Assembly (NCBI RefSeq): GCF_022605165.1 | Contig: NC_063078.1 | Coordinates: forward strand, 992,001-1,056,000 | Origin: Purpureocillium takamizusanense | Lineage: Eukaryota; Ascomycota; Sordariomycetes; Hypocreales; Ophiocordycipitaceae | DNA: 64,000 bases | Reading direction: 5' to 3' | Shown: in pieces, positions 1-11,681 of the stretch | Numbering within the stretch: the stretch's first letter is position 1 | Layout of the letters: every line of letters begins with the position of its first letter | The notes under the pieces: model-generated | What the model saw: the letters and a program-made list of their open reading frames with translations, nothing else | Database searches by the model: none | Told to the model about the DNA's origin: nothing | Position numbers and translations under genes: made by a program

Positions 1-609
1 TTGCTTCCTGTACCCTTGTCGCTAGGGATATTTGAATGTTCTTGGCCATAGTCTCCTCGGCTCTTGTGATAGTGCCCGACTGTTTGGACTCACGCACCAT
101 CTGCTCGACGCGTTGGATGCAGCGATGGCACTGATGGAAGCCCTTTGTGATCTCCTGGGTGAGCTTCTCGATCTGAGACTCCTCTGCCCTCTTGGCCTCG
201 TCGTCGTTGAAGCCCGGTAGAACATGTTTCTGGTGCAGCTTCTCCAGCCTCTGGCCCTTTGTCGCAATGTCCGCAAGAAGCTCGGTGATCTCGTCCGAGA
301 TGTCGGCCCAGCGCGGTGGCAGCAGGTCCATCTCGATCACAGCGTCGCCATCGTCCTCGAAGGCGCCGCTTGAGAGCAGCCCGCGCCGGTCCTCCTGCGC
401 ATAGCTGCCGCTCGAGTAGGCATCTGAGTAGGGCCCCGAGCCCGATGCGCCGCCTCCTCCGTACCCGCTGCGCTGTTTGGGATGATGCGCATACGACTGT
501 CGGTAGGAGATGTAGCTGCGGAGGAGATTCAAATTGTCAGCCAGAGCGCAGGCCAACGGCCGAGGAACCAGCGGGTGTCGACGTACAGATTAGTGCGATC
601 CCGCCACAT
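1..609 (-). CDS. TLG2: t-SNARE of the Tlg2/syntaxin-16 family, N-terminal part (cut by window edge)
   Basis: Syntaxin acting in fusion of endosome-derived vesicles with the trans-Golgi network. Exons are 609-587 and 515-1, with a 71-nt intron (donor gtacgt, acceptor ccgcag). The start reads MWRDRTNLYISYRQSYAHH, an N-terminal peptide I recognise from fungal Tlg2; syntaxins of this class use the N-peptide to bind their Sec1/Munc18 partner (Vps45). A Gly/Ser-rich linker follows, then helical Habc sequence with LLPPRWADISDEI and RCIQRVEQMV. The frame stays open to base 1, so the SNARE motif and the C-terminal membrane anchor lie outside the window. It is transcribed divergently from the calmodulin gene. 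The family is clear; completeness cannot be judged. Confidence 0.9.
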
Positions 610-1998
610 GGCGGACGCAAGAGAGGCGCGTCGCAGTAGTCAGGAGCAAAGCCGGGCGTCGACGTTAGGTCGGGAGCCAATGCTGGTTGAAGGTGCTACT
701 CGTGGCAGCTTCGCGCGAGTCTGGGAAGCTATCGTCGTTGTCTGGAGGTCGGTGGAATGGGTGGATAGTTGGACAGTCGGCGGGTGAAGGCAGATCTGTA
801 CGGGCCTACGAAGTACCTAAGGTACCTTCACGGGGCACTCCACTGTGAGCACCGATGGCGAGCACTGATGGCTGAGGTGGACCTTGCAGGTGGCTGCGAG
901 CTGAGGTGCCCATGTGTCTTCGGATTTCGAAGGAGACGTTCCAGGAGCCCGCAAAGCTGACGTAGCCGCAGCTTGTGTACAGTGCGCACCCTGAGTTATT
1001 CGAACGCAGAGTTGGCCATATTTTGCCAGCGACGGTACAGTGCACAAAGACTTTGGCGGACGGGCACTTGTGGTAAGTGGTTAGGTATTAGGTATGGATG
1101 GCTTGCGAGGTCAGTACTGATGTGGTACCTTTACTGAGGGGCTGGAGCAACGTGTAACCTTTATGGTACCTGAGAGGTACTTATTTGCACTGCGTGCGCA
1201 AAATGACGAAGACAGTTCCGTTGCGACACTGTGGGGTCATGGAGAGACGGGCTGCTGAAACCGCGCTGTGCCTACAGTAGCGGTGCTACTAGGCTCCAAG
1301 GTCGTGAAGCCCTTCGCGCCAGTTCATGTGCTCGCGGATTCGCAAACCAGCAAACTGGCGCTCTACCTCCACCGTACATATCTGGAGGCGGAGGACACCT
1401 GAAGAACAGCAGAGCAGTAACAAGGCTCACGTATTTCAGTATCTTGACAACCTCCCGCAGCGCCGCCCGCCCCTGGGCGAGGGCAATGTGATGGTCCGCA
1501 CTGGAATCAGCAGCCTCTCTAAAAAGGAGTGTCCTTTGAGGCACGACGAAGTACCTACCAAAGCTTGAATGGATGTAGCAGCAGCCCAGCCCAGCCCAGC
1601 CCAGGAGCTTGAGGGCACAGCGAGGTCGGGCTCCAGGGGGCCCAGTGCGCAACGACGAGCCCGATGGACGCCTCCAGCTCCAGCTCCAGGCTGGGCATGG
1701 CCCGCCAGCAGGACAGGGGGCCCGGACGCCTGTTGAGACCCAGTATTTTGCGCCCCTGCCAGGTTTGTACCCCCCTACCTTAGCAGGTAGGTACTCAGAT
1801 CTTCTTCACCTGAGGTTCTTAAGGTATGACTGCTCCTCCCCCTCCCACCACCCCACGACGAAAAGCTGCCCGCCCACCGCCCGAGCCAAGACGCCACCAA
1901 AACCTCCCTCTATCTCACGCGTCAACACCATCACCATCGCAACCCAATCTCCGTGATCGTCACCCACTGCGATATTTGGCATCAACCCTTTGCCCGTC
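610..1998. other. Divergent intergenic region between TLG2 and calmodulin
   Basis: About 1.4 kb without a supportable gene. It should hold both promoters. It contains several GGTACC-centred motifs (near 821, 1119 and 1157), a CCCAG tandem run near 1584-1603, and C-rich tracts just upstream of the calmodulin start. The short open frames here share no recognisable family and look like GC-rich chance frames. Confidence 0.6.
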
Positions 1999-3030
1999 AT
2001 GGTAAGCATCTTCCGATACCGCTGCCCTTCCCGCAGGCTGTTCTGCCCGCTGGGAATTCCGGTGGCCGTCGCCTTCCCACCCCCGCCATTCTTGATCGGG
2101 AGGGGCTGTAGGGGCATCGTAACGTGGTACCGGATTGACGCTGACGCCCCCGTGCTTCCACAGGCTGATTCCCTTACCGAAGAGCAGGTGTCCGAGTTCA
2201 AGGAGGCCTTCTCCCTCTTTGTAAGTTGATGACCTTCTATCGCCGCGCCTTGTCTATTTCCCCGCTGACTTAGTCTTCTCAGGACAAGGACGGTGATGGT
2301 GAGTAGTCGACCGCCCGCACTGGCCACGCAGGAGTCCCCTTCCACGACACTCCCCCGATGTCGTTATAATATAGCGCCCGCGCTTGCCTCTGAACACGCC
2401 GTTGTGGAATGCGCATGCAACCATAGAATGCGACGCACGTGCAGCATGGGCTAATAATCGCTTCGTCGCGCAATACAGGCCAGATCACCACTAAGGAGCT
2501 GGGCACCGTCATGCGCTCGCTGGGCCAGAACCCTTCCGAGTCGGAGCTTCAGGACATGATCAATGAGGTTGATGCCGACAACAACGGCACCATCGATTTT
2601 CCTGGTGTGTTACCACGCTGATCGATTGGATGAATGCTAGGAATTGGGTACTGACTACACCGTCGCGTAGAGTTCCTGACCATGATGGCACGGAAAATGA
2701 AGGACACCGATTCCGAGGAAGAGATTCGAGAGGCTTTCAAGGTTTGCTTCGACGGGGGCTGGCGCAATGAGACAGTATCACTCGCGGCTAACAGCGATTC
2801 AGGTTTTCGACCGGGACAACAACGGCTTCATCTCTGCTGCGGAGCTGCGCCATGTCATGACCTCGATTGGAGAGAAACTCACCGACGACGAGGTCGACGA
2901 GATGATCCGCGAGGCCGACCAGGACGGCGATGGTCGGATTGACTGTGCGTACTGTCCATTCTCTATAGCTGCCCAACTGCTAACATCTGTAATAGACAAC
3001 GAGTTTGTCCAGCTCATGATGCAGAAGTAA
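1999..3030 (+). CDS. CMD1: Calmodulin
   Basis: Calcium sensor that activates calcineurin, CaM kinases and other targets. Seven coding exons: 1999-2001, 2164-2220, 2283-2298, 2479-2604, 2671-2741, 2803-2944, 2996-3030. Together they encode exactly 149 residues, the usual calmodulin length. Four EF-hand loops are intact: D21-E32 (DKDGDGQITTKE), D57-E68 ([12 protein letters not shown]), D94-E105 ([12 protein letters not shown]) and D130-E141 ([12 protein letters not shown]). The protein ends in QLMMQK. The first coding exon is the start codon alone, directly followed by a gtaagc donor. All phases close, and the spliced protein matches the fungal consensus throughout. It is divergent from TLG2 and upstream of the AP-1 gamma gene on the same strand. 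Confidence 0.98.
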
Positions 3031-4207
3031 AGAAAGATATCCTAGGTTTTCAATGATTTATTTGCCCACCTGCGGCATGAGCAGACAACGGAGAATAGCT
3101 ACGCAGCGTCGGGTATTCCATGTGTGTGCCGGCAAGGGTTGGCAGAGGCTTCGGGAATATCTCTCTTCCTTTCCATACTTGATATTGGCAAATTTTATGA
3201 ACGCGGGGTGATGCATTGGTTGATGTCAGGAGAAATTGGCCATTACCCGAGCAAAGGCAGCTGCGCCGCCGAGTATGGAGCCACTGGCGAGTCACGCCGT
3301 CTATCCACGCATCGTTTGCAGACATTGCCCTTCTGAAAGCGTGATGACGACTGTAGTAGAAGCCAGTACTGTGCTGTGAAGCATGGATCCAGTTTTGAAC
3401 GTAGAGCGCGAGGCACACTATGAGCATGACCAGATTAAACCCTACACTGCAACCTGGAAGTCCAAGGTCGAGGGTGCGGAAGCCGAGCCGGACGAGGCGA
3501 TACAATATTGGCACCGACGTTTGCACCGACGGTACGACAACTCGAGCCTGTATTGTACCTACAGAGGCGGCAGCCAGCCCGCGCCAAGTGGCCAGTGGTT
3601 CGGCAGGAACTTTGTTCTGCCATTTCAGGGTCCGCGTTCTTTAGGAGGATGCCAGCTACAGGTGCCCTATGTTTTTATGGTGCTGTGGTGGGATCCTTTA
3701 CGGTGACATGAGCTGGCACGTGTGTTCATCAGTCAGGCCCGTCGCAACAATACGTAGGAGCGTGCTTGACACGGGGCGCTAATGCGTTTCCCCTTGTCGG
3801 CCCGACGGTTTCGCCGGCAGCCTGACCTACTACGTACCAGTTGACTTAGGTGTTCCCCTCTCAGGCGTACCTGTGCTCCGAAGTGCTAGCTAGCCCCGGC
3901 CAATGGAGGTGGACGGGATCCCGGTGCCCCACGTCGGTCGGTCAGTCGCAGCGGCCAGTGTGTCGCCAAATGCACGGGACAACGTAGAGGCATCAAGCCA
4001 TCCTTTTCCCACCACCGGCTACCAACACACGCCCTCGTCCAGCCCGCCCTCACCCAGCTGCATCCGCAACACCTGCAGCGACGGGCTGGAGATTGCATTC
4101 GAGCTGTACCAGGTGCTCGCTTGTTCCGCTGCGTCTAGCTCCTCCTCCGTCCAACGAACCCCCTGCTCGGCGACGGCCAACTCGCCGGTCGTCACCCCTT
4201 CCCCAAG
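3031..4207. other. Calmodulin 3' region and AP-1 gamma promoter
   Basis: About 1.2 kb. The first few hundred bases are the likely calmodulin 3' UTR; the last part is the likely 5' region of the adaptin gene. Open frames on both strands (the longest on minus, 3050-3526) have no domain signature, splice partners or biased composition. I see no RNA gene or repeat of note. Confidence 0.5.
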
Positions 4208-6964
4208 ATGAGCTCATGTACGTGCCATGCCCTTCCCCGCGACCTCGATTCCGGCCTAATCCCACATCTCTTTACAGTAAAGCAGTTCATACGCAACGTT
4301 CGCGCCGCCAAGACTATCGCAGACGAACGAGCGGTCATCCAAAAGGAGAGTGCCGCCATTCGCGCCAGCTTCCGCGAAGAGAGCGCTGATCACGGCGTCA
4401 GGTCGGTCCGCCGCCGCACCCTCTACGATATTTTCCCGTGTCTCTGGTGAACTTCGACGTCTGACAGAGAGGTTACAGGCGTAACAATGTTGCTAAACTT
4501 CTATACCTCTTCACCCTTGGCGAGCGCACACACTTCGGCCAGATCGAGTGTCTGAAGCTCCTGGCGTCTCCCCGCTTCGCGGACAAGCGCCTGGGTCACC
4601 TTGCCACGAGCTTGCTCCTCGACGAGAACCAGGAGGTGCTCACGTTGGTGACGAACTCTTTAAAGAAGTATGTCGGTCTCAAACGTCAAATACAGCTCGC
4701 CCCTTGTGCTAACAAGACCTCCAGTGACCTTGGCCACTCCAACCAATATATAGTCGGGCTCGCCCTCTGCACACTCGGAAACATCGCGTCAGTCGAAATG
4801 TCCCGCGATCTTTTCCCCGAAATCGAGACGCTCATCTCCACATCCAACCCGTACATTCGAAGAAAAGCAGCGCTTTGTGCCATGCGGATATGCCGCAAAG
4901 TTCCAGACTTGCAGGAGCATTTCCTGGAGAAAGCCGCCCACCTTCTGGCCGACAGAAATCATGGCGTACTTCTCTGTGGTCTTACTCTGGTAACTAGTCT
5001 TTGCGAGGCGGACGAGGAGGAAGGTGGAGAGGAGGGCATCGTCGAAAAGTTCAGGCAATTCGTTCCCGGCTTGGTCAAGACCCTCAAGGGCCTATCGACC
5101 TCGGGCTACGCCCCGGAGCATGATGTCACCGGCATCACAGACCCGTTCCTTCAAGTCAAGATCCTCCGGTTGCTTCGTGTGCTCGCAGTAGGGGATGCAC
5201 ACACAAGTGAGCAGATCAACGACATTCTTGCGCAGGTCGCAACAAACACGGACTCGTCCAAGAACGTTGGCAACTCTATTCTCTACGAGGCTGTTCTCAC
5301 GATCCTCGACATCGAGGCTGACTCAGGTCTGAGGGTCCTCGGCGTGAATATCCTGGGCAAGTTCCTCACCAACAGAGACAACAACATCCGCTACGTCGCC
5401 CTGAACACACTCATCAAGGTCGTCGCCATCGAACCCAATGCTGTCCAGAGACACCGGAATACGATCTTGGAATGTCTACGAGACCCCGACATCAGCATCA
5501 GGAGAAGGGCGCTTGAGCTCAGTTTTACGCTCATCAACGAGAGTAACGTCCGAGTTCTCATTCGGGAGCTGCTTGCGTTCCTCGAAGTTGCCGACAATGA
5601 ATTCAAGCCCACCATGACCAGCCAGATTGGCATTGCGGCGGACAAGTTTGCACCCAACAAGAGGTGGCATTTTGACACGATGCTGCGGGTTCTCTCACTG
5701 GCGGGCAACTATGTCAAGGAGCAGATCCTGTCTTCATTTGTCCGCTTGATCGCGACAACCTCAGAGCTCCAGACGTACGCCGTTCAGAAGCTCTACACCA
5801 ACCTCAAGAAAGACATTACTCAGGAGAGTTTGACGCAGGCCGGGGCCTGGTGTGTGGGCGAGTATGCCGATGCGCTACTCAAGGGTGGGCAGTACGAGGC
5901 AGAGGAGCTCGTTCAAGAGGTCAAGGAGAGTGATATTGTCGATTTGTTCACGCTCATACTCAACAGCAGCTATGCCACCCAAGTCTCCACCGAGTATATC
6001 GTCACGGCGCTCATGAAACTCACCACGAGGTTCACGGACGCGGCGCAGGTTGAGCGGGTCCGCCGCATCTTGCAGACGCACCTGACGAGCTTGGACGTTG
6101 AGGTGCAGCAGCGAGCTGTCGAGTATAGCAACCTCTTCTCATTCGACCAAATTCGCCGTGGTGTGCTGGAGAAAATGCCGCCACCACAGATCAAGGAGGA
6201 GTCCAGGGTCCTAGGCCCCGCGCCGACTAAGAAGGCAAAGGCTGCGAACCGGAAATCCAGGGTCATCAAGCCCACCGAGCAGGATCTGCTCGATATTATG
6301 GACGCCCCAGCGACTGCTCAGGCCACGAACGGCTCCCAAGCTACAAACTCCGATCTTCTCGCTGACATTCTGGGAGGCGGCGGCGCGCCACCCTCGGGCT
6401 CGGGCCCGGCGTCACCTGTGCCACAGCAGTCGAACATGTCGTCTATCATGGACCTCTTCGGCCCCAGCCCTGGGCAGTCCTCGCCGTCGCCTGCTGCCGT
6501 CCCGGCTGGCCTCGATGCCCTAGGCTCTGCCGCTACTCCTCCGCCTCAACAGCAGCAGCACGCGACACCACAGCCAAGCGGAATCCCTTGTTACGACTCC
6601 AACGACCTGAACGTGACCTTCCAGGTCCAGCGTAACGCCGAGGGGACGATACAAGCCACGGCGAGGTTTCAAAACACGTCGGGCTCCTCGACATTGTCGA
6701 ATGTGAGCCTCCAGGCTGCAGTGCCCAAGTCTCAAAAGCTGCAGCTCCTCGGAATCTCGTCCACAGTGCTCGCACCCGGTGCCGTGGCCACACAGATGAT
6801 GCGAGTGACTGGCTGCAAAGGAGTATGTGTTGCCCAGCATTTGTAACTTGATACCTCTCCGCTGACAGATGACGCAGCAACTCCGACTGCGCCTGCGTAT
6901 TGGATACACGCACCCCACGGCAGGTCAGGTGTTGGACCAAGTGAACTGGACTGAGCCGTCGTGA
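4208..6964 (+). CDS. APL4: AP-1 complex subunit gamma (gamma-adaptin)
   Basis: Large subunit of the AP-1 clathrin adaptor that sorts cargo between trans-Golgi network and endosomes. Exons: 4208-4217, 4278-4401, 4479-4667, 4725-6822, 6869-6964; 838 residues. The N-terminus reads MSSLKQFIRNVRAAKTIADE, followed by the conserved DHGVRRNNVAKLLYLFTLGE. An adaptin helical-solenoid trunk covers roughly residues 15-560 (for example GQIECLKLLAS, RRKAALCAMRI, DPDISIRRRALEL). A Ser/Pro/Gln-rich hinge of about 150 residues follows, with acidic dileucine-like stretches (LLDIMD, DLLADIL) that may act as clathrin-box variants. The gamma-ear begins near CYDSNDLNVTFQV, and the protein ends in WTEPS. Length and domain order are normal for the family. 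Confidence 0.97.
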
Positions 6965-7603
6965 GATGCGCCAGGGGACGGGTGGGCCAAGAGGAATGTT
7001 GAGATATGGCGGGGTAGTAGCCTCCTTAGACGTCGAGGATGTCACATGAAAGGGAAACAAGGCGACAAGAGGAGGTGCAGATGAAGTGGCCATGCAGTGT
7101 CCGGTTGACGGTCTCCCCCCTGTGAACATACATCAGCCAGTGTCTTCCCCATAACCAGTGCTGTTACCGCGAATAACCAAGACTGCTTTGGCGATGTGCA
7201 AACTCGCCAGCCCAGTTCAGGGGAAGACTACTTGGGGGGGTTCTATCACGAAAACTAGAAATGGCGTAATGCCAGCCATACTCTCAAAGTGATAAGGGGT
7301 GCAAGTTGGGACAGAGGATGCACCGCACATGTGCCCACTGGTGGTGGTGTAACCACCACACCAATACAGTCAGAACTACTTTCACAGGCACTTAAATTGT
7401 AGTGTCATCCACTCAGCCTCGATCCACCACCACAAACTCCCACAAATCAACTTGTCGGGACTTGAAGCGTCCTCAGCTCACGGAAGCTCAGGGATTAAGC
7501 ATCAGCACCTCTCTCAGCGCTGGGGAGTCCATTCAATCGTCCACTTGGGGGGTCCGTGTCGTCATTCTGCGGTCGGCCATCATCTCCTCTGCCACGCTGA
7601 AGC
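6965..7603. other. Intergenic region, AP-1 gamma 3' side and oxidoreductase promoter
   Basis: About 640 bp between two plus-strand genes. It probably contains the adaptin 3' UTR and the promoter of the next gene. There is a short inverted repeat near 7341-7357 (GGTGGTG and its near complement). I see no open frame of interest. Confidence 0.5.
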
Positions 7604-8855
7604 ATGGCTGCCGCGACCAGACCAGGGCATCTCGAGCGGACGGCGGAGGAGCCGAGAGACGAGGTAAAACTCGCCAAAAGAAGTCTCTCTTTCATACCGG
7701 CCGGGGAGAACATTTTCCTCTCCGCGTTTGATGAGACGCTTTGAGATGATTGCGCTGACTCTGTCTCGCGGGGTAGCGGCTCCACGAGGTGAGGCTCAGT
7801 CGGGTAGAGCAAGTCAACGAACGGATAAGGCTGTTTCGTCTCGAGCTCCAGTCCGGGCAGGCAGCAAAGGTGACGACCAACCCTGAAAGCGCGTGTTTTC
7901 TCTTTTTTCTTTTTTTTTGTAACCCGTCATCGTGACCATCACCGCCCTTGGGTACCCAGTTGCATTCATACATATCATTGCCGAGCAGAAGCTGAGCTGA
8001 CCCGTCCGCGTGGGCACGCACGCACGCACGCAGTTCATGCCCGGCCAATGGCTAGACACGTACGTGCCGGGCATTGCGAAAGCGGGAGGCTTCACCATCA
8101 CCTCGGTGCCGTCGTCCGGCGGCGCTGCTGGCAAGGCTGCCGATGCTGAACCGCCGCCGCCGCCGTACTTTGAGCTCGCGGTGCAGGAGTCCCCCGACAA
8201 CGAGGTCGCGGCATGGCTCTGGAGGGCGCCGGAGGAGATTGTGGGAGCGTTGCTACGGGTGCGCATCGGCGGGAGCTTCGTGTTCCCCCCTCTGGCGGCG
8301 CCTACAGAGGCGAGTTCGAGCGTGCGGCAACATGGACAGCAGCAGTGGAACATTGGCACCGTCCGGAACGTCTTCTTTGTCGCCGGCGGCGTTGGCATCA
8401 ACCCGCTCGTGAGCATGCTGGGCGCTCTCGCCGAAACAAGCCAGCCCCCCGGCGGCGACCGCGACGCGCCTCACGTCTACGTCTTGTACGCGACGAAGAT
8501 GCCGGCGAGCGGCAACCTCAGCCACGTGCTGTTCCTGGAGAGGGTCGCGAGATGGTTCGATGAGGGTCGCTTGCGGGGCCTGCTACGAGTCTACGTCACC
8601 GATGGTAGAGGGGGAGCTCGCCTCCCGCCAGAGGGGGCATGCACACTGCACGGCGCCCAGGTCGAGATCCGGCACGGCCGCATTGTCGAGGGACAGGTCC
8701 GGGCCATGGTCGGGAGCCAGGATCCCGGGACCAGCCTTGTGTATGTCTGCGGCCCGCCGACAATGACGGATCAAATGGTCGCGTCGCTCACGTCGCGAGC
8801 TGAGGGCAGCCCCATCATAGACCCTGGGCTCGTCTTAACGGAGAAGTGGTGGTAA
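7604..8855 (+). CDS. NAD(P)/flavin oxidoreductase of the OXNAD1/Aim33 type
   Basis: Predicted member of the ferredoxin-NADP+ reductase-like family, related to oxidoreductase NAD-binding domain protein 1. Exons: 7604-7663, 7777-7869, 8034-8855; 324 residues. A short N-terminal beta segment (LHEVRLSRVEQVNERIRLFR) leads into FMPGQWLDTYVPG, typical of the flavin-binding barrel. GGFTITS comes next, then the dinucleotide-binding loop GGVGINPLVSM near residue 170 and the CGPPTM motif near residue 290; the C-terminus is EKWW. The substrate is unknown. No obvious strong mitochondrial presequence is visible. The third exon's splice acceptor sits in a short CGCA tandem repeat (8017-8033). It is convergent with the peptide transporter gene, 277 bp away. 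Confidence 0.88.
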
Positions 8856-9132
8856 CAGAGTAAACGTTGATGCATATGCGACACAAGTTGGTTATTCATC
8901 AGCTGGTGGTACAAACTACATCAAGCACGCGAGGAAGGAGGCGAGGGAGGTTCTGGCAGCACACAAAGACGGTGATATCATAGGTGTATACCGTCAGACA
9001 TGGCAACATGGAGTCAGCAGCACGCCGGTGGAACCACCCGGCTAGAGGCGGCCGGGGGGCAAGCCATCCAGTGGCCCGTTGTCCGCAAAATACACATACG
9101 TGGCGAGCTGGTTTTTCCCAACACTGGGTCCG

Positions 9133-11499
9133 TCAAGCCTTGGTTGGAACAATATCCTCCCCATGTCCTTCCCCGTTGCGTTCAACAGACTCAGTCGCGA
9201 TTGCCTGGTTCTTAGAAAGAACGTACTCTTCCTTGTCAATGCGACGGAAGGTGAAGTACTACACTCTGGTTAGTAAATTGGGGGCGGCGTTGGTGATAGG
9301 GCCTTGAAGTCATACAAAGAACACAGTCATAAAAGCTCCGAGAATGGCCGGCGCGCCAAAATCCCAGACAAGATGTGGGTCAGCAACAACGGCCGAGACT
9401 GCCAAGTTGACACTATAAGCGATGCCGGTGTTCAAAAGATTGAGAGCAGAGACGAATCCTCTCATGTTGACTGGCGCTCGGGAGTAGGCGATGCCGTACG
9501 CTGTAGCGTGGTGAGCTTTTGGATCGGGGCTAAATGGATTTTGAAAAATCATCACGCTCTAGGCAAGCCATACCTGGGACGTTGATAAAGAGCTCCGACG
9601 ATCCGCCGAGGGCATACGGAATTGCCTCCCACCATAGAGAAATCGGAGACACCAGACCTTCTTCCACGCACACTGGATCTGAAGATCCATACCAGCCGCA
9701 GGGGCTCGTCTGGTAGGCGAAGTAACACAAGACGCAGTAGCCAATGCCCGCAAGGGTGCTCAGGAAGAATCCAGTTGTCATCCGAGCGACTGGGCCATAG
9801 CGAATCCTGGAGTTTCGAAGGAACGGGTACAGTCCGTACTAGTTATAACACAAGTATTAGTATTGCGTGACGCCACTTCTTTTCAAGGATAACGCAGTCC
9901 GCGGAGGAGTGGCTAGCCCGACTTGGGAGCTCTCAGGCATGTATATCGATCGACCTACGTTCAGAATGGGACCAAGGCAAATGACCGTGAGTGCGTTGAA
10001 GTTTTGGATCACATCATTTGGAACGCCATTTCCAGTGAGCATAGTGCCTAGAAAGTTGGCAGAGCTCCCAATACTACATCGCCCGGGGTTAGCGCTGTGT
10101 TTCCCCGACGTGGCATAAAGACAGTCATGGAGCGAAACGTACCCATTGTCGTTCCAGAACTGAACGGGAATGCAGATGAACATGCCAGCTGCCTGCATCG
10201 TTCGTTTGACGTCGTCGACAAAAGCATCATTATAATGCGTCTCCGGTTTCAGCCCCTTTGCCGCAATAACAGACGGCCTCGCGGCGTCCCACCATCCGCG
10301 TCGGCCAATGCGGTAAATCCCGCCATGCCTCATACAGTGGCCAAAAACACGGAAAACGTTTGGCAAGTCCGAGCCGCCAGGCTTATGGTGGGCCAATCGA
10401 GGCTTCAGCCAGATGAGCAGCAGAGGTAGGGGGAGGTATAGGATCAAAGTGAGCAAGAATGCTAGCCACCAACCAACTCTCCGTGCCGAATAAGATGTCC
10501 CAACTGACATGAAAGCGCCAATATTAATCAATAGATAGAACCAAAGCATAACTCTCTCAGCGCTGTGCTCCGGATCCTCAATGACGCGCTCGCCTGACGG
10601 GAGTGTGATGACCCGTGGAACATGGGTGTTCATCTGGTCGAGCAGAAGCGGGGCTACATTTGGTTTGAACATGGCTATATAGTCTCGTTGTTAGCAAGCA
10701 AGCCCACAGCCGCCTTGTTTAGCAATGGTTCTCACCGGCGCCTAGAGCGAGAATGTATACTCCAATAAAGAACGGGATCTTTGCCGTTCCATTCTCAATC
10801 AGCTGCTTTGCGCCACCGGCAACAATGAGCACATGGCCCACGCCGCAGACAATGACTCCCCAAAAGATCATATTAAATCGTCCGAATTTGGTGTCGGCGA
10901 GGTAACCGATAACAAGCGGGAGACAGTAGGCCAGAAGACTGAAAGACTGACTGGTGGCGTTCTGCGAGGGGTATTAATGCGACGTAGACGCATGCTAGAG
11001 AGAGGTTTGAGCATACCGCTATCCGCTCACCAAGCCCTAGAGCGCCCTGCGTAGCCTGGCTTCCGTTCGGCACCGCGCCATAGCCGTTGCCGCCTTTTGG
11101 CAGAGGACGGTTGATATAGTTGGTCCAGATCAGCACACATCCTAGGAGAGTATCAGCCAAAGTCCGCAAGTACGCAGCGGAGTAGGGCTGTATTGCCATA
11201 GTAGGATGCCCGCTCGCAGAACTCAACGGCGCAGAGCATATATGCAACCGTAGGCACCTTGCCGGGGACTCGGCGCAAGGTCGCTAGCTCTTCCTCAGTC
11301 GGTTTGCCCTCGTAGTCGACATCCCGAACGACCACCTTGTAAGCCGAAGACTCGTGGTCGCCGTCGCCCGTCGGCTTCTCGTCGGCCGAATGGACGCGAT
11401 TGTCCGCGCTTTCTCCGTTCATAGTCTTATCCTCTGTATAGCATAGCATTAGATGATGACAGCCTAGAGTTTCAGAGTTCTATACGTGCACATACCCAT
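9133..11499 (-). CDS. PTR2: POT/PTR2-family proton-coupled peptide transporter
   Basis: Plasma-membrane symporter for di- and tripeptides. Proposed exons (minus): 11499-11496, 11433-11197, 11141-11017, 10961-10736, 10674-10143, 10073-9959, 9838-9574, 9500-9316, 9258-9133; 604 residues. Family marks are the ExxER proton-coupling motif in VEFCERASYYG (E72-R76), then NRPLPKGGNGYG, a helix ending in GYLADTKFGR, and the signature FKPNVAPLL. Hydrophobic helices continue to SALNLLNTGIAYS and an acidic/basic tail. The start is uncertain: a 4-nt first exon joined by a gtatgt...acag intron gives MEDKTMNGES, but the in-frame ATG at 11422 is also possible. Intron 2 (11142-11196) needs a GC donor. It is convergent with the oxidoreductase gene. 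Confidence 0.92.
11142..11196 (-). other. Predicted GC-AG intron in the PTR2 gene
   Basis: A 55-nt intron with donor G|gcaata and acceptor ctcctag, and a branch-like ctgat about 15 nt before the acceptor. Removing it joins YYG to a segment ending WTNYINRPLP, with the spacing expected for the family. No GT donor in the neighbourhood gives the correct phase. Confidence 0.65.
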
Positions 11500-11634
11500 G
11501 ACGTTTTTGATCGCGAGGGAGAGAGTAGGCAGGTGGCAGAAACGACTAGGAAGAGTCAAAAGAGCAGCACGACAGTTGGCTACCCCGTCTTCTTATGCAA
11601 AAATTGCCCATAGCTTCGCCTCTATGAACACATA

Positions 11635-11681
11635 TAGCCGTTGGTCAAGAGCCCGAGCGGTGAGGTCGGTCACCACCAACC
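11635..11681. repeat. Dyad element, copy 1
   Basis: Begins TAGCCGTTGGTCAA and ends GGTCACCACCAAC, so GTTGGT near the start is the inverse of ACCAAC near the end. A related copy lies at 12008-12058. Confidence 0.6.

Noticed and set aside
3050..3526. Minus-strand frame of 158 codons downstream of calmodulin
   Set aside because: It lies in the likely calmodulin 3' UTR and shows no conserved motif.
11142..11173. Standard GT donor (gtactt) for the PTR2 intron
   Set aside because: It would give a 32-nt intron in the wrong phase and break the conserved spacing after the ExxER helix.
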